Shown here piece after piece: positions 25,968-36,201 of a stretch of DNA of 59,560 nucleotides (positions within the stretch are counted from its first letter, which is position 1; every line of letters begins with the position of its first letter). The notes under the pieces were generated by a model. The model did no database searches. It was not told the DNA's origin and saw only the letters and a program-made list of their open reading frames with translations. A program made the position numbers and the translations under genes. Source of the DNA: Acidobacteriaceae bacterium (GTDB taxonomy: Bacteria > Acidobacteriota > Terriglobia > Terriglobales > Acidobacteriaceae); NCBI GenBank assembly GCA_030037705.1, contig JASHQE010000093.1:1-59560 (forward strand), in the 5' to 3' direction.

Positions 25968-28622
25968 TCACGGAAGGCGCGGGTTCTCCGGCAGTTCGTC
26001 GGTTTTGTGCACAGGTCCATCGAGAATCGGCTTTGTCAATCCTGCCAGATGCGGAGACCGCACGCCACCGATATCGAAGACAACAACCTGGTTCCAGCCT
26101 GTGTGCAGCCACGGTCCCGGCACATAGAGCGTGTCCTGGGGGCCGATATTCCAGTAGCGGCCGATCGCGTGCCCATTGATCCATACCGCGCCTTTGCTCA
26201 AGCCGCGCACATCCAGAAACGTATCGCCGACGCTTTCAACGCGAAACCGGCCGCGGTAAAACGCAGGCCCATGGCTCGGCGCGCCGCGATGAAAGTGCAT
26301 GGCGCTGAAATCAGTCATGGGCAGGATGAAGACCTGCCATCCGGACAGGGGTTTGCCGTCGAGCGTTACGCTTTGCGGCGCGCCTTTTTGCGCTTGCCTC
26401 ATCATGCGCGTCGAGTTGATGCGGCCATCGTTTTCAACAAGAATGTCGAGAGTCGCATTGTGCACATTGTTGTCGAGCGGGAGCGAATCCTGATTCAACC
26501 GCCGGTCGAGCGTACCGATGAGCTTGCCATCCAGGTAGATTCGGGCGTAGTCGTTCAACGCCGGGATGGCCAACGTACCGTGCGCTGCGCCCTTTAATTG
26601 TGTGCGGTAGAGGATAAAGCCGTAGGCCTGGCCGTACATCTCCATGGCTTTGGCCGTATCGGAACTCACGGCTTCCGGCAGATTCTTCCAAAGCGATGCG
26701 CTTTCAGTCAGCGTAAAGGGAGGCACGGAAATCACCGGTGGCGGCTGCGGCACCGGTGGAAGTTCGTGACCGGCGTACTTCGCGTAGACCTTGCGATATG
26801 CGTAATATTTTGGCGTCGGATGGCCGGCTTCATCGAGCGGCGCGTCGTAATCGTAGCTGGTCACATCCGGCATGTAGCTCTGGTCGGTCCAACTGGCGCC
26901 GCTCATGAAGCCGAAGCTTGTGCCGCCATGGAACATATAGAGATTGAGCGACGCGCCCCGGCTCAGGATGGTTTCGAGATCGGCGATCTGCGGCGCGATG
27001 GGCCGCGTCTGATGCGGCTGTCCCCAATGGTCGAACCAGCCCGGCCAGTATTCGGCGGCAAACAGCGGCTGGCCGGGGCGCATCTGTTCAAGAAAATCCA
27101 AAGCCTGCGCCGCGTGCCCCATACCGAAGTTGACGGCCGCGTACGTGTCCGGCAGCGAACCATTCTTTTCGCCGCGCGTGGGATTTGTGGTGAACAGAAG
27201 CGCATCCGTGAATCCGGCTTTTAAAAAAATGGCGCGCAGATGCTTCAGATATTCCTGGTCTGAGCCGAAGTCGCCATACTCGTTTTCCATCTGGACGGCG
27301 ATAATCGGGCCGCCGCGGCCAATCTGGTACGGCGCTGTCTCCTCGCCAAGCTTCATCAGCCATTGCTCTGCGGGAACCATGAAGGCCGGATCGTTGGAAC
27401 GCAGCGCAGTTTCCATCTTCGGATCAGCAAGAAGCCATGCGGGAAAGCCGCCAAACTCCCACTCCGCGCACGAGTACGGACCAGCGCGCAAGATGACGTA
27501 GAGCCCTTCCTGCTGCGCCTCGCGCAGAAACTCCGGCAGATCGGCATTCTCGCTAAAGTTCCACACGCCCGGTTCCGGCTCATGCACGTTCCAGAAAACG
27601 TAGGTCGCGATGGTATTCAAGCCCATCGCCTTGGCCATTTCCATGCGGTTGCGCCAGTAGGCGCGCGGAATCCGCTCATAATGAATTTCGCCGGAGAGAA
27701 TCTGAAACGGCTTGCCGTCGAGGAGGAACTGATTGCCTTGCATAGTGAACGAGCGGCGCTGTTCCTCGGGCTCCAGATAAGCCGCCAGTGGCGAATGCGC
27801 AATGCGGAGCGCGGCCACAACACACTGCGCATTCTGCTCGGCGCCTTCGGCGCTCGTGTGCGTGTGGTCTTTGGGAAAGAACACGGCGGCCTTTGCCGGC
27901 CCCATTGCCTCCAGCCGGTCAGCCTCAACGGTCGCCATGTCGATATACGCTACGTGCTCTTCCGCAGCAAGCTGCCGCAATTCGGCATCGTATCCCATAT
28001 CGCGCTCGATATGCGATTTGCCGTCAGGTCCGTTCGTCCAGATGCTGCGGATCGTGAGTGAAAGCAGCAGGGGCGTGGCGCGTTTGGCACGTGCATCGGC
28101 GATATATTTGCGCATATACCAGCCATAGGTGTGCACGGTCTCGACGCGGCCATCGGGCAGTGTTACATCCTGGGTCTCGTCGCCAAGGCCCTTCAAGGTG
28201 CCCCGCGCTTTCGGGCCGCTTAATTCGCCGCCGTCGTTGTGCCCCATCTGCAGCAGCACAGAATCGCCCGGCTTCATCTCGGCAAGCACGCGGTCCCATG
28301 CGCCTGAACGGATATAGCTCCTGCTGCTGGTTCCGGCGATGGCGCGATTGGCCACGTTGATACGAGTGGTGTCGAAGGAATGAGCAAGATGGTCGCCCCA
28401 TCCCAGGTCTGCCTGATTGCGGGCTGTCGAGTCGCCGACAATGAACACGGTGTGCAATGCGGGATTCAGCGGGACGGCTGAAGCCGCGGAAGTCTGTGGC
28501 GGCGTAGGTGGAGGCTCAAGAGAGTTGGCGTTTACACTTTGCCCGGATGCACTCACTTCAGCGAACAGAAATAGGGAAGTGAAAAGACCAAGCGCCGCCA
28601 GCGGGCAGCTTCTGTGAAACAT
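25968..28622 (-). CDS. CE12-like acetylesterase fused to GH35 beta-galactosidase
   Basis: 884 residues, exported (signal LAALGLFTSLFLFAEVSA). Residues about 57-280 form an SGNH esterase like rhamnogalacturonan acetylesterases: FIVGDSTARN (Ser65), LLQMGHNDGGEL and KDHTHTS (Asp252/His). Residues about 290-884 form a GH35 beta-galactosidase: LSGEIHYERIPRAYW, RAGPYSCAEWEFGGFPAWL, acid/base Glu448 in QMENEYGDFG, nucleophile Glu524 in AAEYWPGWFDHWG, then beta domains (FYRGRF near the end). The fusion would let one enzyme remove acetyl groups and terminal beta-galactose, as on rhamnogalacturonan side chains. The start at 28622 has GGAG eight bases upstream. It is divergent from the receptor gene at 29111. 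Confidence 0.93.
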   Translation of the reverse strand: MFHRSCPLAALGLFTSLFLFAEVSASGQSVNANSLEPPPTPPQTSAASAVPLNPALHTVFIVGDSTARNQADLGWGDHLAHSFDTTRINVANRAIAGTSSRSYIRSGAWDRVLAEMKPGDSVLLQMGHNDGGELSGPKARGTLKGLGDETQDVTLPDGRVETVHTYGWYMRKYIADARAKRATPLLLSLTIRSIWTNGPDGKSHIERDMGYDAELRQLAAEEHVAYIDMATVEADRLEAMGPAKAAVFFPKDHTHTSAEGAEQNAQCVVAALRIAHSPLAAYLEPEEQRRSFTMQGNQFLLDGKPFQILSGEIHYERIPRAYWRNRMEMAKAMGLNTIATYVFWNVHEPEPGVWNFSENADLPEFLREAQQEGLYVILRAGPYSCAEWEFGGFPAWLLADPKMETALRSNDPAFMVPAEQWLMKLGEETAPYQIGRGGPIIAVQMENEYGDFGSDQEYLKHLRAIFLKAGFTDALLFTTNPTRGEKNGSLPDTYAAVNFGMGHAAQALDFLEQMRPGQPLFAAEYWPGWFDHWGQPHQTRPIAPQIADLETILSRGASLNLYMFHGGTSFGFMSGASWTDQSYMPDVTSYDYDAPLDEAGHPTPKYYAYRKVYAKYAGHELPPVPQPPPVISVPPFTLTESASLWKNLPEAVSSDTAKAMEMYGQAYGFILYRTQLKGAAHGTLAIPALNDYARIYLDGKLIGTLDRRLNQDSLPLDNNVHNATLDILVENDGRINSTRMMRQAQKGAPQSVTLDGKPLSGWQVFILPMTDFSAMHFHRGAPSHGPAFYRGRFRVESVGDTFLDVRGLSKGAVWINGHAIGRYWNIGPQDTLYVPGPWLHTGWNQVVVFDIGGVRSPHLAGLTKPILDGPVHKTDELPENPRLP

Positions 28623-28962
28623 CGGCAATACTCCGCAGAGGACTGACCTCTGAAACAGCAGGCAATCTGCCCTGGACAGTATATCTTCAATGAAAATCTT
28701 TCCCCTATTGGTACTCCCGTGAGCCGTTCTTATCTCGCTTGGTTGGGCGCGCCTCTTAGCAAGCTCTCGAAAAATTCGAGTCAAAATGGCCCGGAAGACG
28801 CAATGCATATCGAGCAGGACCATCTATTCTTTCTTATTCATTGATGACTATAAATAAATGTAAATAATGGACTTATATCCAAAAGACTCTGGTTTCCGCA
28901 CTTGGTGTATGGGCTGCAGTTCCAATCGCAAGCACATAATCTGAATTGAAAATTTTTTTCTA

Positions 28963-28991
28963 TTGACAATCAAGATCGTGAGTGCATTAAA
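28963..28991 (+). promoter_or_regulatory. Candidate sigma-70 promoter of the first TonB-dependent receptor
   Basis: TTGACA at 28963-28968, a 17-base spacer and ATTAAA at 28986-28991, in an AT-rich block about 120 bp before the receptor start. The rest of the 488-bp divergent region (28623-29110) shows no gene; AT-rich sequence at about 28830-28880 may hold the opposite promoter. Confidence 0.5.
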
Positions 28992-29110
28992 TTCTTGGCT
29001 GGGGTCGCTGTCACGTCAGTTCGATCCTGCAAAATGCCGTCTGCAATCGGGCCTACGGTTCGTTTCACAAGAGCATCAGCACTGCATGACATTCAAGGAG
29101 GTCTATCCAC

Positions 29111-32100
29111 ATGCGCAGTTTGATTACGTTTTCCTACACCCTCGGCTCGCTCAAGAGGGGGTACGGCGGTTGGGTAAAACCAGCGGCGGTGCTGCTGGCA
29201 CTGATCATCGGTCTGGGAGGGATGGGGGTCCGGTCCGCCGCGCAGACAGCCGGCGAAGGTTCTATCCAGGGCACGGTCACGGACAGCATGGGCGCCGTCA
29301 TCTCGGGCGCTAAAGTGGTCGCGACCAACGTTGCTACTGGAGTCTCAACAACGCAGCCCACGACCTCTGAGGGCGTGTACGCAATCCAGCCGCTGATTCC
29401 GGGCACATACACGATCACAATCTCGGCGCCTGGATTCAAGTCCTTTACGCAGGAGAAAGTGCTCGTCAATGCCATGCAGGAGGTGGGGTTGAATGCCAGA
29501 CTGGAGCCAGGCCAGGCGACGCAGACCGTAACCGTAACCACAGCGCCTCCTGAACTGGATACGACGAATGCGGTGCTGGGCGCTACCATGGCCACCAGCG
29601 ACTATACGAAGTTGCCGGTCATGCTCCAGGTCGCCGGCTCATCCGGATTGCAGCAGCGCGACATCACGCAGGTTTCCAATCTGATGCCGGGCGCACAGGT
29701 TCCACCGGGAGGCCGGTCGTCGATCGTCAGCGGTACCGCGCAGCGACTTGGCGAGGTGTACATCGACGGCTTGCCGACTACCGATATCAGCCAACAGGGC
29801 GACAACCGGCCCGTCTACAACGTCATCCCTCTCGAATCCATCGATCAGGTGCAGGTCATCACCAGCGGGTTCTCCGCCGAGTATCAGGGCGCGGGAATGG
29901 AAAACTACAGCCTCGCGTCGGGCGGAAACCAGTACCACGGGGCGCTCTTCGAATACGACCGTAATACTGTCTTTGACGCCTGGAGCTTCTCGGCAAAGCC
30001 GGGCGGTTCCAACACGGAAAAGGCGATCGTGAACGGTGTGGTAACCACGGTGCCGGGACCCAAGACGCCCGAGCATCAAAATGAATACGGGTTCAAGATT
30101 GGTGGTCCCATCAGGATTCCACATTTCTTCAACGGACACGACAAATTATTCTTCTTTGCCAGTTACGATGGATTCCAATCGTTTGAAGGCGTGAATCCCA
30201 TCGCCAATACCGTGCCGACGGCGAAGATGCGCAACGGCGATTTCTCCGAGCTGCTTGCAGCCAATGGCGGTCCGGGATACACCATCTACGACCCGACTAC
30301 ATTGACCTGTCCAACCCCTGGGACCTGCACGCGCCAGCAATACGACTACAACGGACAGCCCAACGTGATCCCGCCGGGCGAGCTATCTGCCATCTCGCAA
30401 GCGATGATGAAATGGCTGCCGCAGCCGCAGGTCACCACGACATCGACCGGAGCTCCTGCAATCACCAACAACATCCTCGCGGGAATTCCGCAGGGGTATC
30501 ACAACTGGCTCTACTCATTTCGCTTCGATTACGACATCTCCTCGAAGCAGCGGCTCTCCGGCGCTGTAACCGGCGGCAACCGCCACGCCGTTCCCTTCAC
30601 GTCAACCAGCACGCCGGGCATTCCCGTCTTGCCCTATTTGGATGACACGACAAACACCGTCGCCGGCCACTTCGCCGAACTTGAGGATTCGTACACCATC
30701 AACTCTCACCTGGTAAACCAGGTCAAGTACGGCTTTCTCAATTTTGGCGGCCCTCCGGTGATGAACGCATCGGAAGGAATCAGTGGATATGGCGGCTCCA
30801 ACTTTTTCAGCGGACTTCCAGCAGGCCAGGCTTCAGAGGACTTTCCCTCGAGCACTTTCTCGGGTTCGAATGAGCCAACGGGATGGGGCGCACAGGCGAG
30901 CACGACCACGGTGAATCAGACCTATGAGGTGGTGGACAACCTGGCGTGGGTCAAGGGCAAGCACGCCATGACCTTCGGCTTCCAATACCAGTGGCTCGAG
31001 GATCAGAGCGACAGCTTCGATGGCTATTCGAAGCCGGTCTCCAACACCTGGAGTACGAATGAAACCGGCCAGATCAGCGGCACCTCGTACGCTGGCAACA
31101 CGGGATACTCGTTCGCCAGCTTCATGATTGGCGCAGTAAATGCTTCGGGACTGACTGTGCAACCGTTTTCTGTTGAGGGTGGACGGTATCACACCATGTC
31201 GCCCTACTTCCAGGACGATTACAAAGTGAATTCGAAGCTGACCCTGAACCTGGGCCTGCGCTGGGATTGGATGCCGACCTTTACCGAGGTGTTGAACCGC
31301 TGGTCGTTCCTCAATCCTAATATCAACAACCCGATCACAGGGAATCCAGGTGCGCTGCAGTTCGCCGGCAATTATGGCGGCGCGGGAGTGAGCTGCAATT
31401 GCTCGTCGCCAGTCCATAACTATTTCAAAAATTGGGGACCGCGCGTTGGATTTTCCTATGCTGTCAACAACAAGACCGTCGTGCGCGGAGGGTTCGCTAC
31501 TCTCTATACCCATGCCGGTGGCGTGGGTGGCGCAGGCGGCGCGGGCACGGGAACGGGGAACAACGGTTTCAGCAGTACAGTATCGTTTACCGATGGCCCT
31601 GCGGGCCCTCAGGCGGCACCGGCCTTCTGGCTCAACAGTGCCTCCGCCACCGCCTTTGGCGCGTACGGATACACGGCCAACAGCAATATCGGCGGGCCCG
31701 GATATTCTCTGCCGGCTCCAGCGGCGATCAGCTCAATCAGCCAGGGACTTCTCACCGGGTACTTCCTTTGCAGTTCCGCGACAGCCAGCTATCCGCAATG
31801 CAACGGGGTCGCCAGCGGAGGCTTTGGCGGGACAGGATCGGCCATCCCCTATGCCGATCCGTATCTCGCGGGCCGCGCTCCGGAGATCCAGTTCTGGAAC
31901 TTCGGCATCGAGCGCGAGTTGCTTCCGGACCTGAGGATCAACGTGAACTATGCCGGTTCGGAGAGCCATTTCCTGGCCGGCGCCAGCAATATCCGCGGAC
32001 TGCAATCGGGCGAGCTCAATCCGCAGTGGTTCGCCCTGGGAACGAACCTGAACAACCCCGCGACGGCCGCCAATGTCGCCGCCGCACAAACTGCAAGCGG

Positions 32101-33118
32101 CCTGACGCTCCCCAACTATCCTTGGTATCAGGCCGCGGCTGCGGTGAGCACCAAGGCAACCATCGAACATATGCTCACATGGATGCCGCAATTCGGCGGC
32201 TCGACGGATACCTGGGGTGACGTTGCCAACTCCAATTACCATGCTGTCCAGGTCAGCCTCACCAAGCGCACTTCGCATGGTTCTTCGATCACGGTCAATT
32301 ACACCTTTTCGAAGAATATGGACGACGCAGGCACGGCGCGCAGCGGCTATGCCATACCAGCCACAATGACCTTGAATGGCAAGGCATGGGCGGCGGATCG
32401 GATCGACTACTCGCGCAGCGTCAACGACCAGCCGCACAATCTGGAGGTCTTTGGCGTTTATGCCTTGCCCTTCGGGAGGGGCGGCTATGGGGCCGACAAT
32501 GCGCTTGTCCGCGCGGTTGCCGGCGGATGGCAACTCTCCGGTATCTCGTCCTATTGGGCGGGGTTGCCTCTGGCGCTTACCGCAACCTGTTCCGGCTATG
32601 AGGAATATGGCCAAGGCACCTGTATGCCGGACGCCAATCCGAATTTCAGTGGACCGGTCCGTATGAATGGCGGATGGGGCAAAGGCGTAACCGCGGCTAC
32701 GTTAGGAACGCTTTCTTACATCAACGGCTATATCAACAAGACCGGCACCGTGAACTCGAACGGCACCGGCGCGGGACTGGGGGTTGGCGGTGCTGCTTGC
32801 ACCACCACCACGGGCCCGTTCTGTACCCCAGGAGGTTTCATGGTGGGGGATCTGGCGCGTACAGCTCCGTACGGGCTGCGTGGACCAGGCGAATACCGCC
32901 TGAATCTTGCCCTGCGGCGGACGTTCCCGATCAAGGGCGACCGCACGCACTTTATCTTCGGCGTGGATTGCGCCAACGTCACCAATAGCGTTCTGTTTGG
33001 AAACAACGCACAGAACAGTGAGATCGGCACCACGGTCACCTCCTCTTCGTTCGGCACGCTTGGATTCGCCAGTGCCGACAGCCGCGCCTTCCAGTTCTCA
33101 GGCAGGCTTGAGTTCTGA
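29111..33118 (+). CDS. Oar-like TonB-dependent receptor 1
   Basis: 1335-residue outer-membrane receptor. The signal region is long (about 45 residues, ending RSAAQ). Residues about 50-140 are a carboxypeptidase-regulatory-like beta domain: GSIQGTVTDSMGAVISGAKV, YAIQPLIPGTYTITISAPGFKSF. Next come a plug-like region (residues 160-290, GLPTTDISQQGDNRPVYNVIPLESIDQVQVITSG) and a large beta barrel ending in a terminal Phe (RLEF). Such receptors import oligosaccharides or other bulky nutrients with TonB energy. AAGGAGG lies ten bases before the ATG. The exo-rhamnogalacturonan-lyase-like gene 130 bp downstream suggests a pectin-type substrate. Confidence 0.93.
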   Translation: MRSLITFSYTLGSLKRGYGGWVKPAAVLLALIIGLGGMGVRSAAQTAGEGSIQGTVTDSMGAVISGAKVVATNVATGVSTTQPTTSEGVYAIQPLIPGTYTITISAPGFKSFTQEKVLVNAMQEVGLNARLEPGQATQTVTVTTAPPELDTTNAVLGATMATSDYTKLPVMLQVAGSSGLQQRDITQVSNLMPGAQVPPGGRSSIVSGTAQRLGEVYIDGLPTTDISQQGDNRPVYNVIPLESIDQVQVITSGFSAEYQGAGMENYSLASGGNQYHGALFEYDRNTVFDAWSFSAKPGGSNTEKAIVNGVVTTVPGPKTPEHQNEYGFKIGGPIRIPHFFNGHDKLFFFASYDGFQSFEGVNPIANTVPTAKMRNGDFSELLAANGGPGYTIYDPTTLTCPTPGTCTRQQYDYNGQPNVIPPGELSAISQAMMKWLPQPQVTTTSTGAPAITNNILAGIPQGYHNWLYSFRFDYDISSKQRLSGAVTGGNRHAVPFTSTSTPGIPVLPYLDDTTNTVAGHFAELEDSYTINSHLVNQVKYGFLNFGGPPVMNASEGISGYGGSNFFSGLPAGQASEDFPSSTFSGSNEPTGWGAQASTTTVNQTYEVVDNLAWVKGKHAMTFGFQYQWLEDQSDSFDGYSKPVSNTWSTNETGQISGTSYAGNTGYSFASFMIGAVNASGLTVQPFSVEGGRYHTMSPYFQDDYKVNSKLTLNLGLRWDWMPTFTEVLNRWSFLNPNINNPITGNPGALQFAGNYGGAGVSCNCSSPVHNYFKNWGPRVGFSYAVNNKTVVRGGFATLYTHAGGVGGAGGAGTGTGNNGFSSTVSFTDGPAGPQAAPAFWLNSASATAFGAYGYTANSNIGGPGYSLPAPAAISSISQGLLTGYFLCSSATASYPQCNGVASGGFGGTGSAIPYADPYLAGRAPEIQFWNFGIERELLPDLRINVNYAGSESHFLAGASNIRGLQSGELNPQWFALGTNLNNPATAANVAAAQTASGLTLPNYPWYQAAAAVSTKATIEHMLTWMPQFGGSTDTWGDVANSNYHAVQVSLTKRTSHGSSITVNYTFSKNMDDAGTARSGYAIPATMTLNGKAWAADRIDYSRSVNDQPHNLEVFGVYALPFGRGGYGADNALVRAVAGGWQLSGISSYWAGLPLALTATCSGYEEYGQGTCMPDANPNFSGPVRMNGGWGKGVTAATLGTLSYINGYINKTGTVNSNGTGAGLGVGGAACTTTTGPFCTPGGFMVGDLARTAPYGLRGPGEYRLNLALRRTFPIKGDRTHFIFGVDCANVTNSVLFGNNAQNSEIGTTVTSSSFGTLGFASADSRAFQFSGRLEF

Positions 33119-33251
33119 TATGCCGATGCTCTTGCTCTGAACACAAACTTTGACACTTGACGTGATTCCGGTGCTTTAGAAAGGCAAAACTCATGATCCG
33201 CGATCGGCGCTGCTGAGAACCGGATGGCGCAACTTCACGAGGGAATCGACT

Positions 33252-35987
33252 GTGAGCGATAAAACCCGGCGGGAGTTCTTGAGGGATGCGGCACTCTTCA
33301 GTACCGGAATCACGTCTTCAAAATTGGTAGATGCTCACCTGCTTCGTTCCCCAATGCCTGTGCAGAATCCGGCATCCGCAGCGGCAGCAGCCGGAAGCGC
33401 GCTTGCAATTTCTGTATCCTGGCTCGGCGAACAATCTCCTCAACTGCCGTTTGGCGTCAGTTGGGGAGTGCCCTGGGCTCGTGGTGCTCTCGCCGCCGGC
33501 AGCCAGCTTACTGTGCTTTCAGCCGATAACCGCGCTCTGCCTACCCAGAACTGGCCTCTTGCGTGTTGGCCTGACGGCTCCATCAAATGGTCAGGTCTTG
33601 CGATTGCCGCCGACGCGCAACTGGCAACACCCCTAACTGTGGCCGTTGCGCCCACCGTGCCTCCTCCATCTCCTATACATGTTCAGGAGACACCCCAGTC
33701 GATCGAGATCAGTTCCGGCTCGTTCCACTGCACACTGGCGCGCAGCGGTCAGAATCTCATCGAGTCCATTCAGATCGACGACCGGGAGATCGTCCGCAAC
33801 GGCAGATTGAAGGTGATCCGCGAAGATCGCTCCGCGTATGATTCCAGCCGCACGATCCGCGAAGAGGAGTTTACCGGCACCATCTCCAAAGTGACGGTCG
33901 AGCAGCAGGGCCCGGTGCGCGCCGTAGTTCATTTCGACGGCACGCATGTGGGCGCTTCGAACGGAACCGCTGCTCCACGCCAATGGCTACCTTTTTCGGT
34001 TCGTTTGTATTTCACAGCCGGCCTTAGCTCTATTCGCGTGGTTCATTCTTTCGTTTTTGACGGCGACCAGTTCACCGATTTTATCCGCGGTCTCGGGCTT
34101 ACATTTTCTGTCCCGTTTCGCGAGGAAGTGCAGAATCGCCATATTCGTTTTGCTACCGATGAGGATGGCCTGTTTTCAGAACCTGTCCGCATGATGCCCG
34201 GCTATCGCCCCGGCGTTGTGCATAACGCGGTTGCCATGAACCGCGCACAGCTCATCGGTCAGCGTATTCCCAATCTCGACAGTCTCTCTGCAAGGGACAA
34301 AGCGGCGGTGGAGACTATCGCCGTTTGGGATGCTTTCCGGCTCAACCAGTTGGCGCCGGATTCCTTCGCGATCGACAAGCGCACCAATCCCGCCAGCTCC
34401 CGACTGCACGTCATGAATGGGACGCGCGCCCGAGGGCTGGCGTTTCTTGGCGATGTCTCCGGCGGTCTTGCCATAGGCATAAAGCGGTTCTGGCAAAAAT
34501 ATCCATCGGCGCTGGAGATCGAAGGAGCGTCCCAACCCGCGGGCGAGATAAAGGTCTGGTTCTGGTCGCCCGCGGCTGCGGCTATGGACCTGCGCCATTA
34601 CGATACGATCGGGCACAATCTCCGCGTCTCGTACGAGGACTACCATGAGGGATTCAGCACACCAGAGGGTGTGGCCAATACAAACGAGCTGACTCTTTGG
34701 ATCACCGCAGATACGCCGGCGCCGGCAACGCTCGTCTCCATGGCAAAGACGGCCAACGAGCCGCCGCTGCTGGTGTGCACGCCGCAGCATTATCACGACA
34801 CGCATACGCTGGGCGTCTGGAGCCTGCCGGACCGCTCTACGCCTGAGCTTGCTTCGGCTGAAGAACAGCTCGATCGGGCTTTCAGCTTTTATCGAGGCGA
34901 GGTTGATCGCCGCCGCTGGTACGGCTTCTGGGATTTCGGTGATTTCATCCGCACGTACGATCCGATCCGCCACGAATGGATGTACGACATTGGCGGCCAC
35001 GGATGGAATAATACCGAGCTTATGCCGAATGCATGGCTCTGGTTCGCCTTCCTGCGCTCAGGCCGTGCGGATATCTTCCGAATGGCCGAGGATATGACCC
35101 GCAACACAAACGAGGTCGATGTCTACCACTCCGGCCGCTTTGCGGGGCTCGGCTCGCGCCATAATGTCAACCACTGGGGCGACGGCGCAAAGGAGGCGCG
35201 CATCAATGAAGCCTTCCTCAAGCGCTTCTATTTTTACCTTACGACCGATGAACGCACCGGCGACCTGCTGCGTGAGCCTCTCGATGTCGTCGAGCAGACG
35301 ATTGTCCATTACCCGCCGTTGCGCGAAGTTCTGCCTCGCCCGATCACGCCGGTCATCCTTCGCATTGGTCCGGACTGGCTGGCTCTTGCCAGTAACTGGA
35401 TGGCCGAGTGGGAGCGCACGGGCGACACGCGTTATCGCGACTACATTCTCACCGGCATGAAAGACATCGGCGCGATGCCTGAAGCCTTTATTACGCGCGG
35501 CGCGTATCGCTATGATCCCGCCACAAAACACCTCTCCGATATTGACGAGCCGAATATCGCGACTCCGGATTTCATGGTTCTCTTCGGTGGCGATCAGATT
35601 GCCATGGAACTGATGCAGCTTATCGACTGCCCCGAATTCGCTCACGCCTGGTATCTCTTCAGCGACAAATGGGCGCACGCGGTTCCCGGATCGCGCTACT
35701 CCAAATTGCGCATGACCGCCTACGCCGCCAACATCGCGCAAGATGCAGCACTGGAGGATGCAGCCAAGCAGCTCTTCCGCGAGAGCCTTCAGTTCGAGGA
35801 TGGCGACTATTTCCCGGCGCCCCTCACCACTATCGAAGGCCCCTCGGTTGCGGAGCGCGTGGAAGAAACTCCGGGCCGCAACTCTTTTACTCCCGCGATT
35901 GCTACGCCGGAAACGGCGCAGTGGGCGATCAACATCATCACAGCGACTGAATTATTCAGGAATTTTCGATCCGCTTCCCAAAGCTAG
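33252..35987 (+). CDS. Exo-rhamnogalacturonan-lyase-like (PL26/YetA-type) exported protein
   Basis: 911 residues. The N-terminus TRREFLRDAALFSTG has a twin-arginine pattern, implying Tat export of a folded protein. The body matches the PcRGLX/YetA-like group: LPFGVSWGVPWARGAL, CWPDGSIKWSGL, a beta sandwich with FDGDQFTDFIRGLG, then an alpha-toroid with RRWYGFWDFGDFIRTYD, WNNTELMPNAWLW, RHNVNHWGDGAKEARINEAFLKRFYFYLT and DFMVLFGGDQIAMELM. Known members cleave rhamnogalacturonan I from the chain end; the assignment to PL26 is by family resemblance. The GTG start at 33252 has GAGGG eight bases upstream. It is probably cotranscribed with the receptor before it. Confidence 0.8.
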   Translation: MSDKTRREFLRDAALFSTGITSSKLVDAHLLRSPMPVQNPASAAAAAGSALAISVSWLGEQSPQLPFGVSWGVPWARGALAAGSQLTVLSADNRALPTQNWPLACWPDGSIKWSGLAIAADAQLATPLTVAVAPTVPPPSPIHVQETPQSIEISSGSFHCTLARSGQNLIESIQIDDREIVRNGRLKVIREDRSAYDSSRTIREEEFTGTISKVTVEQQGPVRAVVHFDGTHVGASNGTAAPRQWLPFSVRLYFTAGLSSIRVVHSFVFDGDQFTDFIRGLGLTFSVPFREEVQNRHIRFATDEDGLFSEPVRMMPGYRPGVVHNAVAMNRAQLIGQRIPNLDSLSARDKAAVETIAVWDAFRLNQLAPDSFAIDKRTNPASSRLHVMNGTRARGLAFLGDVSGGLAIGIKRFWQKYPSALEIEGASQPAGEIKVWFWSPAAAAMDLRHYDTIGHNLRVSYEDYHEGFSTPEGVANTNELTLWITADTPAPATLVSMAKTANEPPLLVCTPQHYHDTHTLGVWSLPDRSTPELASAEEQLDRAFSFYRGEVDRRRWYGFWDFGDFIRTYDPIRHEWMYDIGGHGWNNTELMPNAWLWFAFLRSGRADIFRMAEDMTRNTNEVDVYHSGRFAGLGSRHNVNHWGDGAKEARINEAFLKRFYFYLTTDERTGDLLREPLDVVEQTIVHYPPLREVLPRPITPVILRIGPDWLALASNWMAEWERTGDTRYRDYILTGMKDIGAMPEAFITRGAYRYDPATKHLSDIDEPNIATPDFMVLFGGDQIAMELMQLIDCPEFAHAWYLFSDKWAHAVPGSRYSKLRMTAYAANIAQDAALEDAAKQLFRESLQFEDGDYFPAPLTTIEGPSVAERVEETPGRNSFTPAIATPETAQWAINIITATELFRNFRSASQS

Positions 35988-35996
35988 ATCCGCTCT

Positions 35997-36201
35997 AGGC
36001 TGTATCGACATATAGCCTGGTGAACCATGGTCAAAAATCAGCGCCAGACGTCGCGAACCGCAGATGTTTCGACTCCGTTGGGAGCAAAGAACGCTCCCAA
36101 CTCCGCTCAACATGACAGTGCTTGCTTTGTTCGCTCAACATGACAGTGCTTGACTTACTTTTCAGCAGCTTAGATTTGGTCTATATGTCGATACGGCCTA
36201 G
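35997..36201. mobile_element. MITE-like element, copy B
   Basis: About 205 bp. The left end AGGCTGTATCGACATATAGC is mirrored by the right end GCTATATG-type sequence TCTATATGTCGATACGGCCT. Nearly all of the 21 terminal positions match. Inside are the GTTGGGAGC/GCTCCCAAC hairpin and two tandem copies of CGCTCAACATGACAGTGCTTG. CTAG flanks both ends. It directly adjoins a family X element. Together they fill the 357-bp gap between two convergent carbohydrate genes. Confidence 0.75.
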
